A stretch of 12,015 nt of DNA from CAYUMU01 sp964445985 (GCA_964445985.1 CAYUMU010000128.1:1-12015); one strand, 5' to 3'. Numbered from the stretch's first letter, positions 1-6,352 are shown. A program made the numbers and translations. The notes: generated by a model not told the origin, from the letters alone.

Positions 1-87
1 CTAGCAAAACCCCGCCATGATTCGAACAGAGATGTGGGGGATAAAGAGGGCGCTACCCCCAGGGTCGGCGTTCCCATCCATTCGTCA

Positions 88-217
88 GTCCCGAAGGGAC
101 GGCAGGAGATGACGCGCCGGAATTGCGGTGTTCGTTCCCTGCGGGACTTGGGGATTGCGGCGTTTCCGTTTCCACGGGCTGGCGCCCGCGGCTACAACCT
201 ATCGTCCCTGCGGGACG
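88..217. repeat. Cluster of REP-like short palindromes
   Basis: Three copies of a 5-bp palindrome are visible: GTCCCGAAGGGAC at 88-100, a degenerate GTTCCCTGCGGGAC at 134-147, and CGTCCCTGCGGGACG at 203-217. A further hairpin, CGGGC-TGGC-GCCCG, sits at 175-188. The cluster ends 19 nt before the start codon of a truncated REP-associated transposase. In bacteria such transposases (RAYTs) are typically flanked by the REP palindromes they mobilise, so I read these as REP elements of that family. The family assignment is inference; the palindromes are direct observation. Confidence 0.6.
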
Positions 218-236
218 AAAACATGGACGAAACACA

Positions 237-329
237 ATGAGCACGTTTACCAACTTGTTGTTTCACGTCGTGTACAGCACGAAATATCGGTTTGGGTGGC
301 ACCTGAGCCCCAGCGAAGGGCGTGGTTGA
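237..329 (+). pseudogene. Truncated REP-associated / IS200-like transposase (N-terminal remnant)
   Basis: The frame from the ATG at 237 encodes 30 residues beginning MSTFTNLLFHVVYSTKYR. This closely resembles the conserved N-terminus of REP-associated tyrosine (Y1, IS200-like) transposases, which are usually about 140-200 residues and begin with the same strand leading to the V-[FY]-[SC]-T-K motif. After about residue 19 the similarity stops, and the frame ends at a TGA at 327. The HUH metal-binding motif and the catalytic tyrosine are both missing, so no transposase can be made. The remnant lies directly after REP-like palindromes, as expected for this family. No other transposase part was seen in 330-417. 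I am fairly sure of the family from the opening residues, but 19 residues is a short basis. Confidence 0.6.
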
Positions 330-417
330 GTCGCTAAAACGGCCAGCTATTTCGATCAGCATACAACGTAGGCAGCGTGCCACGGTTGAAGTAGGCGTAT
401 ATCCGTGCGGCCGATCG

Positions 418-930
418 TCAACGTGACTCCGCGGTGAAGCCCGGCCAAAGTTCATCGGGCTGCACATTCAGCGCCTGGGCAAAGCGGAGCACCGTTTGAC
501 GCTGCGGGCGGCACTGCCGGTTGAGCATGTTGGAGATGGCCGGCTGTCCCAACCCCACCTTCTCGGCCAGGGCAATCTGCGTCAGATTCTGCTCGTCCAT
601 GTGCTTGCGCAGCCGCTCGGCGAAGTTCGCCTCTTCGGCGTCCATCTGTTCGACAACGTCCTTGGTTTCGTTGGAAAATTGGGCTCCCAATTGTTCCGAC
701 CGCGCGAGGTCCATCCCCAATTTTCCCTCATGGAAATTAGGGAACAGGGCATCGGCAAGGGTAAACAGGGCCATCTCGCGATCGTCTTCGTCCGTCTCCG
801 GATCGTGGACAACCGCCAGCACCTCGCGGATGCCGGCTTGAATTTCCTCGCTGCATTCCAAGAATGCCTGGAGCAATTTGGCGGACTTGAGGAGTTCCAG
901 CTTTTCGATTTCGTTATCGATCGCAAACAT
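418..930 (-). CDS. XRE-family HTH protein, likely antitoxin (HigA-like)
   Basis: A 170-aa protein with a helix-turn-helix of the Cro/C1 (HTH_3) type at its C-terminus, about residues 103-162: FAERLRKHMDEQ, then LTQIALAEKVGLGQPAIS, then LNRQCRPQRQTVLRFAQALN. The N-terminal ~95 residues are acidic and helical, with no family I recognise. Two ATGs compete. The one at 936-934 is only 2 nt from the AGGAG at 943-939, while the one at 930-928 has an 8-nt spacer, so I chose 930. In type II toxin-antitoxin pairs such a protein binds the toxin and represses the shared promoter. Here the candidate toxin is the next gene upstream on the same strand, but a CRISPR array lies between them. It could instead be a free-standing regulator. 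The DNA-binding fold is secure; the antitoxin role is inferred. Confidence 0.85.
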   Translation of the reverse strand: MFAIDNEIEKLELLKSAKLLQAFLECSEEIQAGIREVLAVVHDPETDEDDREMALFTLADALFPNFHEGKLGMDLARSEQLGAQFSNETKDVVEQMDAEEANFAERLRKHMDEQNLTQIALAEKVGLGQPAISNMLNRQCRPQRQTVLRFAQALNVQPDELWPGFTAESR

Positions 931-938
931 GAACATGG

Positions 939-943
939 CTCCT
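939..943 (-). promoter_or_regulatory. Ribosome-binding site of the XRE gene at the edge of the CRISPR array
   Basis: On the minus strand AGGAG stands 8 nt before the ATG at 930-928. The truncated terminal CRISPR repeat ends at 943, so its last base is the first base of this site. The antitoxin leader is therefore repeat sequence followed at once by the ribosome-binding site. The spacing decides the start of the gene: an ATG at 936-934 would be only 2 nt away. Confidence 0.7.
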
Positions 944-1262
944 GAGGCCGCGGTTTTTCAACCGCGGAAACAAGTCAATGCAGAGCCGTACGAGACCGAA
1001 TCTTAGCCGCTTCAATGGAGCCGCGGTTTTTCAACCGCGGAAATCGCGACCGACATGCTTGGTATCTACACGCGGCTCGGCGTTTCAATGGGGCTGCGGT
1101 TTTTCAACCGCAGAAACGGTTTGGAGGATACTGACGGGGAGAGAGGTCTACTCGCTTCAATGGGGCTGCGGTTTTTCAACCGCAGAAACTTCTTAGAAGA
1201 GGCGATCGCGTATTTTCAAAATATGTGCTTCAATGGGGCCGCGGTGTTTCAACCGCGGAAGT
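943..1262 (-). CRISPR. Short orphan CRISPR array, 5 repeats of 36 nt and 4 spacers
   Basis: Repeats lie at 943-971 (truncated to 29 nt), 1009-1044, 1082-1117, 1154-1189 and 1227-1262. Spacers are at 972-1008 (37 nt), 1045-1081 (37), 1118-1153 (36) and 1190-1226 (37), and they share no visible similarity. I orient the array on the minus strand because the repeat then begins GTTTC and ends ATTGAAGC, the usual 3' handle of this kind of repeat. The truncated repeat is then at the far (trailer) end. The repeat folds as CTGCGGTT-GAAA-AACCGCAG. The second stem pair is T-A in the repeats at 1082 and 1154 and C-G in the other three, a compensatory change. The first repeat in transcription order (1262) is also worn: its first two bases are AC instead of GT, and it has one loop-closing mismatch. 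No cas gene is present in the window and only 30 nt separate the array from the upstream gene, so there is no ordinary leader. Confidence 0.9.
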
Positions 1263-1292
1263 GACGTTATCGCGAATCTGAGTCGCGCTCGG

Positions 1293-1724
1293 TCACGGCG
1301 CGCCACCGCCGTAAAACCTTTCCAAAACCAAAGCTCTCCGCAGCTTGAACATCGCGATCTGGGCCTTGGTAAAATCATCGCGTTTCTTTTGAAACACACT
1401 CAAGACCCAAATCATGGGCATAGGTTCCGTGGCAATCTGCGGATCGAAGAAAATCACGCGGATGTTGTCGTGGCCGCCAATCACGTCTCCTATTCGCAAC
1501 TCGCCGATACGTCGGTCGGGCAAGGCTCTGATCCAAGACCAGTTCAGGTCGAGAAGGTCACCGTTGTCGTCGGTGGGCTGGTGGTCCGGCCAAAATCGCA
1601 ACTTCAACGTATGCCTTCTAACTTTCCCACGGTCTCGGGCTTTGGGAAACCAATGGTGGGCGTCGTGAAATGCCGGACGAATGGCACGCACCAAATACCG
1701 ACCAGTGAGATTGGAATTGTCCAC
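1293..1724 (-). CDS. Putative RelE/HigB-like toxin of a type II TA pair
   Basis: A 143-aa protein. I chose the GTG at 1724-1722 because GGAGGGG stands just before it (6-nt spacer); the open frame extends upstream to 1823 but has no comparable site. The C-terminal part resembles RelE/HigB/Gp49-type toxins: strand NIRVIFFDP at 87-95, then IWVLSVFQKKRDDFTK at 105-120, then a basic helix LRRALVLERF at 128-137. The residues after VFQKK, where many relatives have a charged helix, fit the family. In this family the protein cleaves mRNA on the ribosome, and an XRE protein coded downstream neutralises it. Here the XRE gene is downstream on the same strand, but 362 nt away with the CRISPR array between. 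At 143 aa it is longer than typical HigB (~90-115 aa), with an extra N-terminal half of unknown role. The family is likely but was judged by eye; toxicity is inference. Confidence 0.65.
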   Translation of the reverse strand: MDNSNLTGRYLVRAIRPAFHDAHHWFPKARDRGKVRRHTLKLRFWPDHQPTDDNGDLLDLNWSWIRALPDRRIGELRIGDVIGGHDNIRVIFFDPQIATEPMPMIWVLSVFQKKRDDFTKAQIAMFKLRRALVLERFYGGGAP

Positions 1725-1738
1725 GCCGCCCCTCCAGA

Positions 1739-1778
1739 TATTACATACATCGGTCCATTGAAGTAATGGTATTACATA
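1739..1778 (-). promoter_or_regulatory. Probable operator/promoter of the toxin-CRISPR-antitoxin unit
   Basis: The 9-mer TATTACATA occurs twice, at 1739-1747 and 1770-1778, 31 bp apart, which is about three helical turns. The second copy is part of a perfect inverted repeat GTAAT-GGT-ATTAC (1763-1775). Both boxes lie just upstream of the toxin ribosome-binding site on the minus strand. Spaced boxes at this position are what autorepression by an XRE antitoxin would need. On the minus strand each box reads TATGTAATA and could double as a -10 element; I see no convincing -35. Confidence 0.45.
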
Positions 1779-2062
1779 ATTTGGCGAAAGGCAAGCTGAA
1801 ATATCACACAAATCGGCGGCCAAAACAGATCATCGTTATAATTCTTGGCCCTCGCCGCCTTTCGCTAGCATGCCAGCCGTTCTTCTCGCAAGACTGCGAG
1901 GGGCGACCCCTCAAGGCACGGGAAACATCTGCCACCCAAATGGTTTCGCCGGGCCGATCGGCCACGCATAATGGTGTGCGCTGCGTGCCTTGCTGAACAG
2001 GCGGCAACGCCGCGCCCCTGCCACCTCCGTTTCCCACCCCGCTCCGATGAGAACTGGCGACC
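1779..2062. repeat. Intergenic region with a run of short palindromes
   Basis: No gene is supported here. The stretch holds several perfect hairpins: CTCGCA-AGAC-TGCGAG (1885-1900) overlapping GAGGGG-CGA-CCCCTC (1898-1912), so only one of the two can form at a time; the 12-bp palindrome GGCCGATCGGCC (1952-1963); and GGCG-GCAA-CGCC (2000-2011). They look like REP-type extragenic elements. Their position in the presumed leader of the plus-strand gene at 2063 leaves a regulatory role possible, but no promoter stands out. Confidence 0.4.
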
Positions 2063-5000
2063 ATGCCTGCGTGCATTTCAAATTGGCTGTTTTTGCTCGG
2101 CTGTTCCTGCCTGGCGGTTGTGGCCGCGGCGGCCGATCGAGAGCCTGGTTCAGAGGATCGTCCCTTTGGTCTCGCCAAGCGCACGCCTTGGGCCACTTCC
2201 AACTTTCGCGGCCGGCCCGAGCCGCCGCTGCCGTTCAAGGCCGAGCGGGTCTTCCCGAACTTGCACTTTGCCCAGCCGACGGTGTTGACCAGCGCCCCCG
2301 GCACGCGGCGGTTCTTCGTGGCCGAGCAGCGCGGAAAGATCTATTCGTTTCCCAACGACCCGGCCTGCCAACAGGCTGACCTGTTTGTCGATGTGCATGC
2401 CCTGGTGGAGCAACTCAACCAGCGGCAGCAGCCGGCCAAAGACAAGCTCGACTCGGTATACGGCCTGACCTTCCACCCCCAGTTCGCGCGGAACCGCTAC
2501 TGCTATGTGTGCTACGTGGTCAGCCACGCCGATGGCCAAAAAGGCCAGCACCCGGCCGGCACCCGCGTCTGTCGGCTGAAGGTGACCAATACCGATCCGC
2601 CCGTGTGCGAAGTCGAAAGCGAGCAAACGATCATCACCTGGCTGCAAGGGGGCCATAACGGCGGCTGCCTGAAGTTTGGCCACGACGGCTGCTTGTATAT
2701 TTCGACCGGCGACGGCGGGGTGGCCTTTCCCCCCGATGGCCTCAACTCCGGCCAGGATGTCTCCAACCTGCTCTCAACCATCATCCGCATCGATGTCGAT
2801 CACCCCGAAGAAGGCCGCAACTACCGCATCCCCAGCGACAATCCCTTCGTCGACCTGGAAAATACCCGAGGCGAAATTTGGGCCTACGGCGTCCGCAATC
2901 CCTGGAAGATGAGCTTCGATCGCCAGACCGGCGAGCTTTGGGCTGGCGATGTGGGCTGGGAGCTGTGGGAGCTGGTCTACCGCGTTCGCAAAGCCGACAA
3001 CTTTGGTTGGAGCATTACGGAAGGCCGCCAGGCCGTGCATGCCGAACGCCGCCGCGGACCCACGCCCATCGTGCCCCCCGCGGTAGAAATTCCGCACACC
3101 GACGGGGCCTCGATCACCGGCGGCTTTGTCTACCGCGGCCAGCGATTCCCCGAGCTGCAAGGCCTGTATATCTTTGGCGATTGGGAAACCCGCCGCGTGT
3201 GGGGCGTGCCGGTGGAAGAAAACTCGGTCGGCGAGCGCCGCGAGGTCGTCGAACCGACCGTCCGCGTCGTCGATTTTGCCGAAGACAACGATGGCGAGTT
3301 GTTCTTGCTCGATTACGATCTCGGCACCGTCCACGCCATCGAACGCAACGACGTCCAGCCCACCGATCACCGCTTTCCCACGCGGCTCAGCGAGTCGGGC
3401 ATCTTTCAAAACGTGAAAGACCACCAACCGGCCGCGGGCGTGTTGCCGTTTTCGGTGAACGTGGAGCAATGGGCCGATCACGCCAACAGCCAGCGGCTCG
3501 TGGCGGTGCCAGGCGTGGAATCGATCCGCCTCCACTCCGCCCCGCAAGAGATCGAAGGCTCGATGTTCAAACGTACCACCGACTATCCTGTCGATACCGT
3601 GCTGATCAAAACGCTTTCGCTCGATCTCAAAGAGGGCGACCCTTCCAGCCGCCGCCGCGTGGAATCGCAAGTGCTGCATTTCGATGGCCGCGAATGGCGT
3701 GGTTACAGCTACCAATGGAACGAAGACCAGACCGACGCCACGCTGGTGCCCGCCGCCGGCGAAAATCAAACCTTCGAAGTCGCCGACCCCCAGGCCCCCG
3801 GCGGCAAACGCACCCACGCCTGGCGGTTCGCGTCGCGCATGGAGTGCATCCGCTGCCACAACCCTTGGGCCGAATACACGCTGGCCTTCAACGTGCCGCA
3901 ACTCAACCGCGATCACAACTACGGCGGCGTGGTCGATAATCAGCTTCGCGCGCTCAAACACATAGGGCTGCTCCAAGACGCGCCCGATGAAATAACACCG
4001 GCCGAGTTGGAAGCTTTCCCCAACTCGGGCGTGGCGCGAGAACCCTCCCCAGAAACTTTGCCCCGCCTGGCCGATCCCTACGACCTATCGGCCAACTTGG
4101 AACAACGTGCCCGCTCGTATCTGCACGTAAACTGCGCTCATTGCCACCGCTTCAATGGCGGCGGCTCGGCGCACATCCATGTCCCCTTCGATACGCCGCT
4201 GGCCAAGACCGAAGCCCTCGGCCTGCGGCCCACGCAGGGCGCCTTTGGCATTCACAACGCCGAGATCATCGCGGCGGGCGATCCTTATCGATCGGTAATG
4301 TATTTACGGCTGGCAAAGATGGGGCCCGGCCACATGCCGGCGATCGGCGCCAAAATGGTTGATGAACGCGGCCTGCAACTCATGCACGATTGGATTCGCT
4401 CGCTCCCCATTCGCTCCGCCGACGGCTTCAAGGTAGACCGCCTCTGGGAACTGGAAGAGAACCGTCATCTCGCGCAAGAAGCAAGCGAGGCCCCCCGCAC
4501 CCGGCGGAAGTTGGCCAAACAGGTGGCCAAAGAGCGCAAACGCGAAGAGCCGCTGGCCGAAGATTTTGTCGAAGCCGAAAAAAGGGCTGTGGCTCAGGCC
4601 CAAGGACGCGTTCGACAGCGGGCTGGCGAACGCGCGCGGCTGATCAACGAACTGCTGGCCGAACCCACGGCGGCCATGCTGCTCGCCAAAACCCTCCGCG
4701 AGCGCGAGCTCTCGGACCAGGCCCGCCAGCTGATCCAGGCCGCCGCCTCGTCGCACTCCAATGCGGCCATCTTGGATTTGTATGAACCGTTCCTGCCCGA
4801 CGAACTGCGCGTGCGGCGATTGGGCGAAGTGGTCAACGCGGCCGAAATTCTCAAGCTCGCCGGCGAGCGGTCCCGGGGCGAGGCGCTGTTTCTCAAGGCC
4901 ACCAACGTGCAATGCCGCAACTGCCACAAGGTCGGCAAGACCGGCGGCCAAATCGGCCCCGAGCTCAGCGAAATCGGCAAGAAGCTCGACCGTGCCAAGC

Positions 5001-5281
5001 TGCTGGAAAGCATTCTGGAGCCTTCCAAAAACATCGATCCCAAGTGGACCACCTGGCTGATCGAAACCGACGCCGGCCTGGTCCACACCGGCTTGCTGAT
5101 TTCCAAAGACGACAAGCGGGTGGTGATCCGCGACGCCCAAAATAAAGACATCACGCTGGAAACAGGGCAGATCGAAGGCATGTATCCCCAGCAAAAATCG
5201 CTGATGCCCGAACTCCTGCTCCGCGACTTCACCGCCGAACAAGTAGCCGACCTGTTGGCCTACTTGGAATCGCTGAAGTAG
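2063..5281 (+). CDS. Exported PQQ-type sugar dehydrogenase fused to three c-type haem sites
   Basis: A 1072-aa protein in three parts. Residues 1-24 are a signal peptide (hydrophobic core WLFLLGCSCLAVVAAA). Residues ~60-425 form a six-bladed propeller of the glucose/sorbosone dehydrogenase family: GGHNGG with H198 and GVRNPW with R278-N279 match the catalytic His and the PQQ-contacting Arg/Asn of soluble glucose dehydrogenase. Residues ~440-785 match the dihaem cytochrome family I know as SO2930/HNE_0200-like (TIGR03806), beginning LSESGIF, with haem sites CIRCH (595-599) and CAHCH (691-695) and a likely Met ligand in GHMPAIG. A charged helical linker (~790-870) leads to a TIGR02603-like domain with CRNCH (951-955). 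It should oxidise a sugar or alcohol in the periplasm and pass electrons from PQQ along its own haems. The substrate is unknown. The ATG at 2063 has only a weak ribosome-binding site but is the start that gives the signal peptide. Confidence 0.88.
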   Translation: MPACISNWLFLLGCSCLAVVAAAADREPGSEDRPFGLAKRTPWATSNFRGRPEPPLPFKAERVFPNLHFAQPTVLTSAPGTRRFFVAEQRGKIYSFPNDPACQQADLFVDVHALVEQLNQRQQPAKDKLDSVYGLTFHPQFARNRYCYVCYVVSHADGQKGQHPAGTRVCRLKVTNTDPPVCEVESEQTIITWLQGGHNGGCLKFGHDGCLYISTGDGGVAFPPDGLNSGQDVSNLLSTIIRIDVDHPEEGRNYRIPSDNPFVDLENTRGEIWAYGVRNPWKMSFDRQTGELWAGDVGWELWELVYRVRKADNFGWSITEGRQAVHAERRRGPTPIVPPAVEIPHTDGASITGGFVYRGQRFPELQGLYIFGDWETRRVWGVPVEENSVGERREVVEPTVRVVDFAEDNDGELFLLDYDLGTVHAIERNDVQPTDHRFPTRLSESGIFQNVKDHQPAAGVLPFSVNVEQWADHANSQRLVAVPGVESIRLHSAPQEIEGSMFKRTTDYPVDTVLIKTLSLDLKEGDPSSRRRVESQVLHFDGREWRGYSYQWNEDQTDATLVPAAGENQTFEVADPQAPGGKRTHAWRFASRMECIRCHNPWAEYTLAFNVPQLNRDHNYGGVVDNQLRALKHIGLLQDAPDEITPAELEAFPNSGVAREPSPETLPRLADPYDLSANLEQRARSYLHVNCAHCHRFNGGGSAHIHVPFDTPLAKTEALGLRPTQGAFGIHNAEIIAAGDPYRSVMYLRLAKMGPGHMPAIGAKMVDERGLQLMHDWIRSLPIRSADGFKVDRLWELEENRHLAQEASEAPRTRRKLAKQVAKERKREEPLAEDFVEAEKRAVAQAQGRVRQRAGERARLINELLAEPTAAMLLAKTLRERELSDQARQLIQAAASSHSNAAILDLYEPFLPDELRVRRLGEVVNAAEILKLAGERSRGEALFLKATNVQCRNCHKVGKTGGQIGPELSEIGKKLDRAKLLESILEPSKNIDPKWTTWLIETDAGLVHTGLLISKDDKRVVIRDAQNKDITLETGQIEGMYPQQKSLMPELLLRDFTAEQVADLLAYLESLK

Positions 5282-5443
5282 GGGCTAGTGGCTGGGGACT
5301 GGTTGCTAGGGGTGGGTGGCTGGGGTCTGGTTGCCGCTCGCCAGGCCTGCCACACCATCAGCCGCCGCCGGCAACCAGCCCCCAGAAGAACCCCCGACCA
5401 CCAGCTACCAGCCCCTATTCCCCAGTCCCCAACCCCTCCACCC
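5282..5443. repeat. Repeat-rich spacer between convergent genes
   Basis: Low-complexity GGCTGGGGACTGGTTGCT-type sequence occupies 5283-5335, and related sequence in the opposite orientation occupies about 5370-5440. CTGGGGTCTGGTTGCC near 5320-5335 pairs with GGCAACCAGCCCCCAG near 5371-5386 with one mismatch, so a large stem-loop can form. It lies between the stops of two converging genes and could act as a terminator in both directions, though there is no T tract. A related copy lies at 6326-6352. Confidence 0.45.
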
Positions 5444-6265
5444 CTACTCCCCGCAGCAAGGACAACTCTGCGGCACATAAACCACCAGCGTGGCCGAGTA
5501 GCTGGTGGCATCGTAGCCTTCGCCCTTCTGCTCCGGCTCGCGGTGATGCAACACCACCAGCACGTAGTCGCCTTCCTTGGGCGTGAACGACGCCTCGCCC
5601 TGCGAGTTGGTCTGCCGTTCGTGGTTGGCGTCGAAGCCTTCGATCAGCGTGGCGCTGCGGGGAATGAATGAAACCCGCGCGTCGGCCAGCGGCTTGCCTT
5701 GGTACAGCACCCGCACGGCAATCGGCTGGCCCGGCCCCATGCCGAGCGCCGTGTTGGCGGTCGGCACAATCTCCAGCGGGTGCCCTAGCGGCTGATCGAA
5801 CTTCGCCGCCTTCTCCAGGCCGGCCTTGGCTTGCGGTTTGATGTCGAGCGTGGGACTCGCCACGAACAGGGTCTTGGCGCTCTTGATGGCCCGGGTCGCG
5901 CCGTGCAGTTTATCCAGCGTATGGGCGACCACATGCACGCCTGCCTCGCCGGTCACAAACCGCGACGACCAGAAACCTTCCTTGGGAGCGTAGCCGGTAT
6001 CGACGACGCTCGGCTTGATATCAATCTTCTTTCCGCCTGGCGTGATCACGGCCAGCGTGCTGTCTTCAATCGTGATCTTACTGGCCAACTTGTAATCGCG
6101 GTGCTCATTGCCATGATTGCCCAGCATCAAATCCACATGCACCAGATCGCCAACCCGCACCAGGTTGGTATTCGTCTGCACCCAAGTGTCATGCGCGCGA
6201 ACAGAACCAGAAAACCAACCGCCAAAACACACAACAAACGCGGCAATAGAAAAAATATATCGCAT
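5444..6265 (-). CDS. Exported DUF4198 (NikM-like) domain protein
   Basis: A 273-aa protein whose start at 6265 is fixed by GAGG with an 8-nt spacer and by the signal peptide that follows (MRYIFSIAAFVVCFGGWFSG, cleavage expected after VRA at residue 24). Cleavage there makes His25 of HDTW the first residue of the mature protein. The remainder is beta-rich, with two immunoglobulin-like parts: roughly 25-130, opening VRVGDLVHVDLMLGNHG, and about 170-265, holding PLADARVSFIPRS and EASFTPKEGDYVLVV. This matches DUF4198, a periplasmic family related to nickel/cobalt uptake accessory proteins. The tail ends CPCCGE, three cysteines within four residues. The first residues (His) and the cysteines suggest metal binding, but the metal is not known. 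The gene is 94 nt downstream of the DUF1559 gene on the same strand, so co-transcription is possible. Confidence 0.8.
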   Translation of the reverse strand: MRYIFSIAAFVVCFGGWFSGSVRAHDTWVQTNTNLVRVGDLVHVDLMLGNHGNEHRDYKLASKITIEDSTLAVITPGGKKIDIKPSVVDTGYAPKEGFWSSRFVTGEAGVHVVAHTLDKLHGATRAIKSAKTLFVASPTLDIKPQAKAGLEKAAKFDQPLGHPLEIVPTANTALGMGPGQPIAVRVLYQGKPLADARVSFIPRSATLIEGFDANHERQTNSQGEASFTPKEGDYVLVVLHHREPEQKGEGYDATSYSATLVVYVPQSCPCCGE

Positions 6266-6298
6266 CGGAAAAACCTCAGGAAAAATGTGAGAGTAAAA

Positions 6299-6352
6299 AG
6301 TAGCTAGTAGCTGGTAGCTAGTTTGCCAGCCACCAGCAACCAATCCCCAGCC
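6299..6352. repeat. Short tandem and interspersed repeats between DUF1559 and DUF4198 genes
   Basis: AGTAGCT-like units are repeated in tandem at 6299-6321. They are followed at 6326-6352 by the reverse complement of the GGCTGGGGA[CT]TGGTTGCT element found at 5290-5323. The DUF4198 gene is thus bracketed by inverted copies of one element. Confidence 0.5.

Noticed and set aside
943..1262. Repeats as the RNA antitoxin of a type III (ToxIN-like) toxin-antitoxin system
   Set aside because: Tandem ~36-nt repeats beside a toxin are typical of ToxIN, but those repeats are contiguous. Here 36-nt repeats alternate with unrelated 36-37-nt spacers and carry a CRISPR-type ATTGAAGC end; the neighbouring toxin also looks RelE/HigB-like, not ToxN.
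978..1264. Open frames on the plus strand encoding a repeated FNGAAVFQPRK-like peptide
   Set aside because: The peptide repeats are the CRISPR repeats read through in frame (period about 73 nt); the spacers supply unrelated residues, so there is no protein gene here.
1233..1766. 177-codon plus-strand open frame over the toxin region
   Set aside because: It is antisense to the toxin gene, starts inside a CRISPR repeat, and shows no domain; the minus-strand frame has a strong ribosome-binding site and family motifs.
2774..3976. 400-codon minus-strand open frame within the dehydrogenase gene
   Set aside because: Antisense shadow caused by high GC third positions; the plus-strand frame has catalytic and haem motifs throughout. 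The same holds for the 312-codon frame at 4304-5242.
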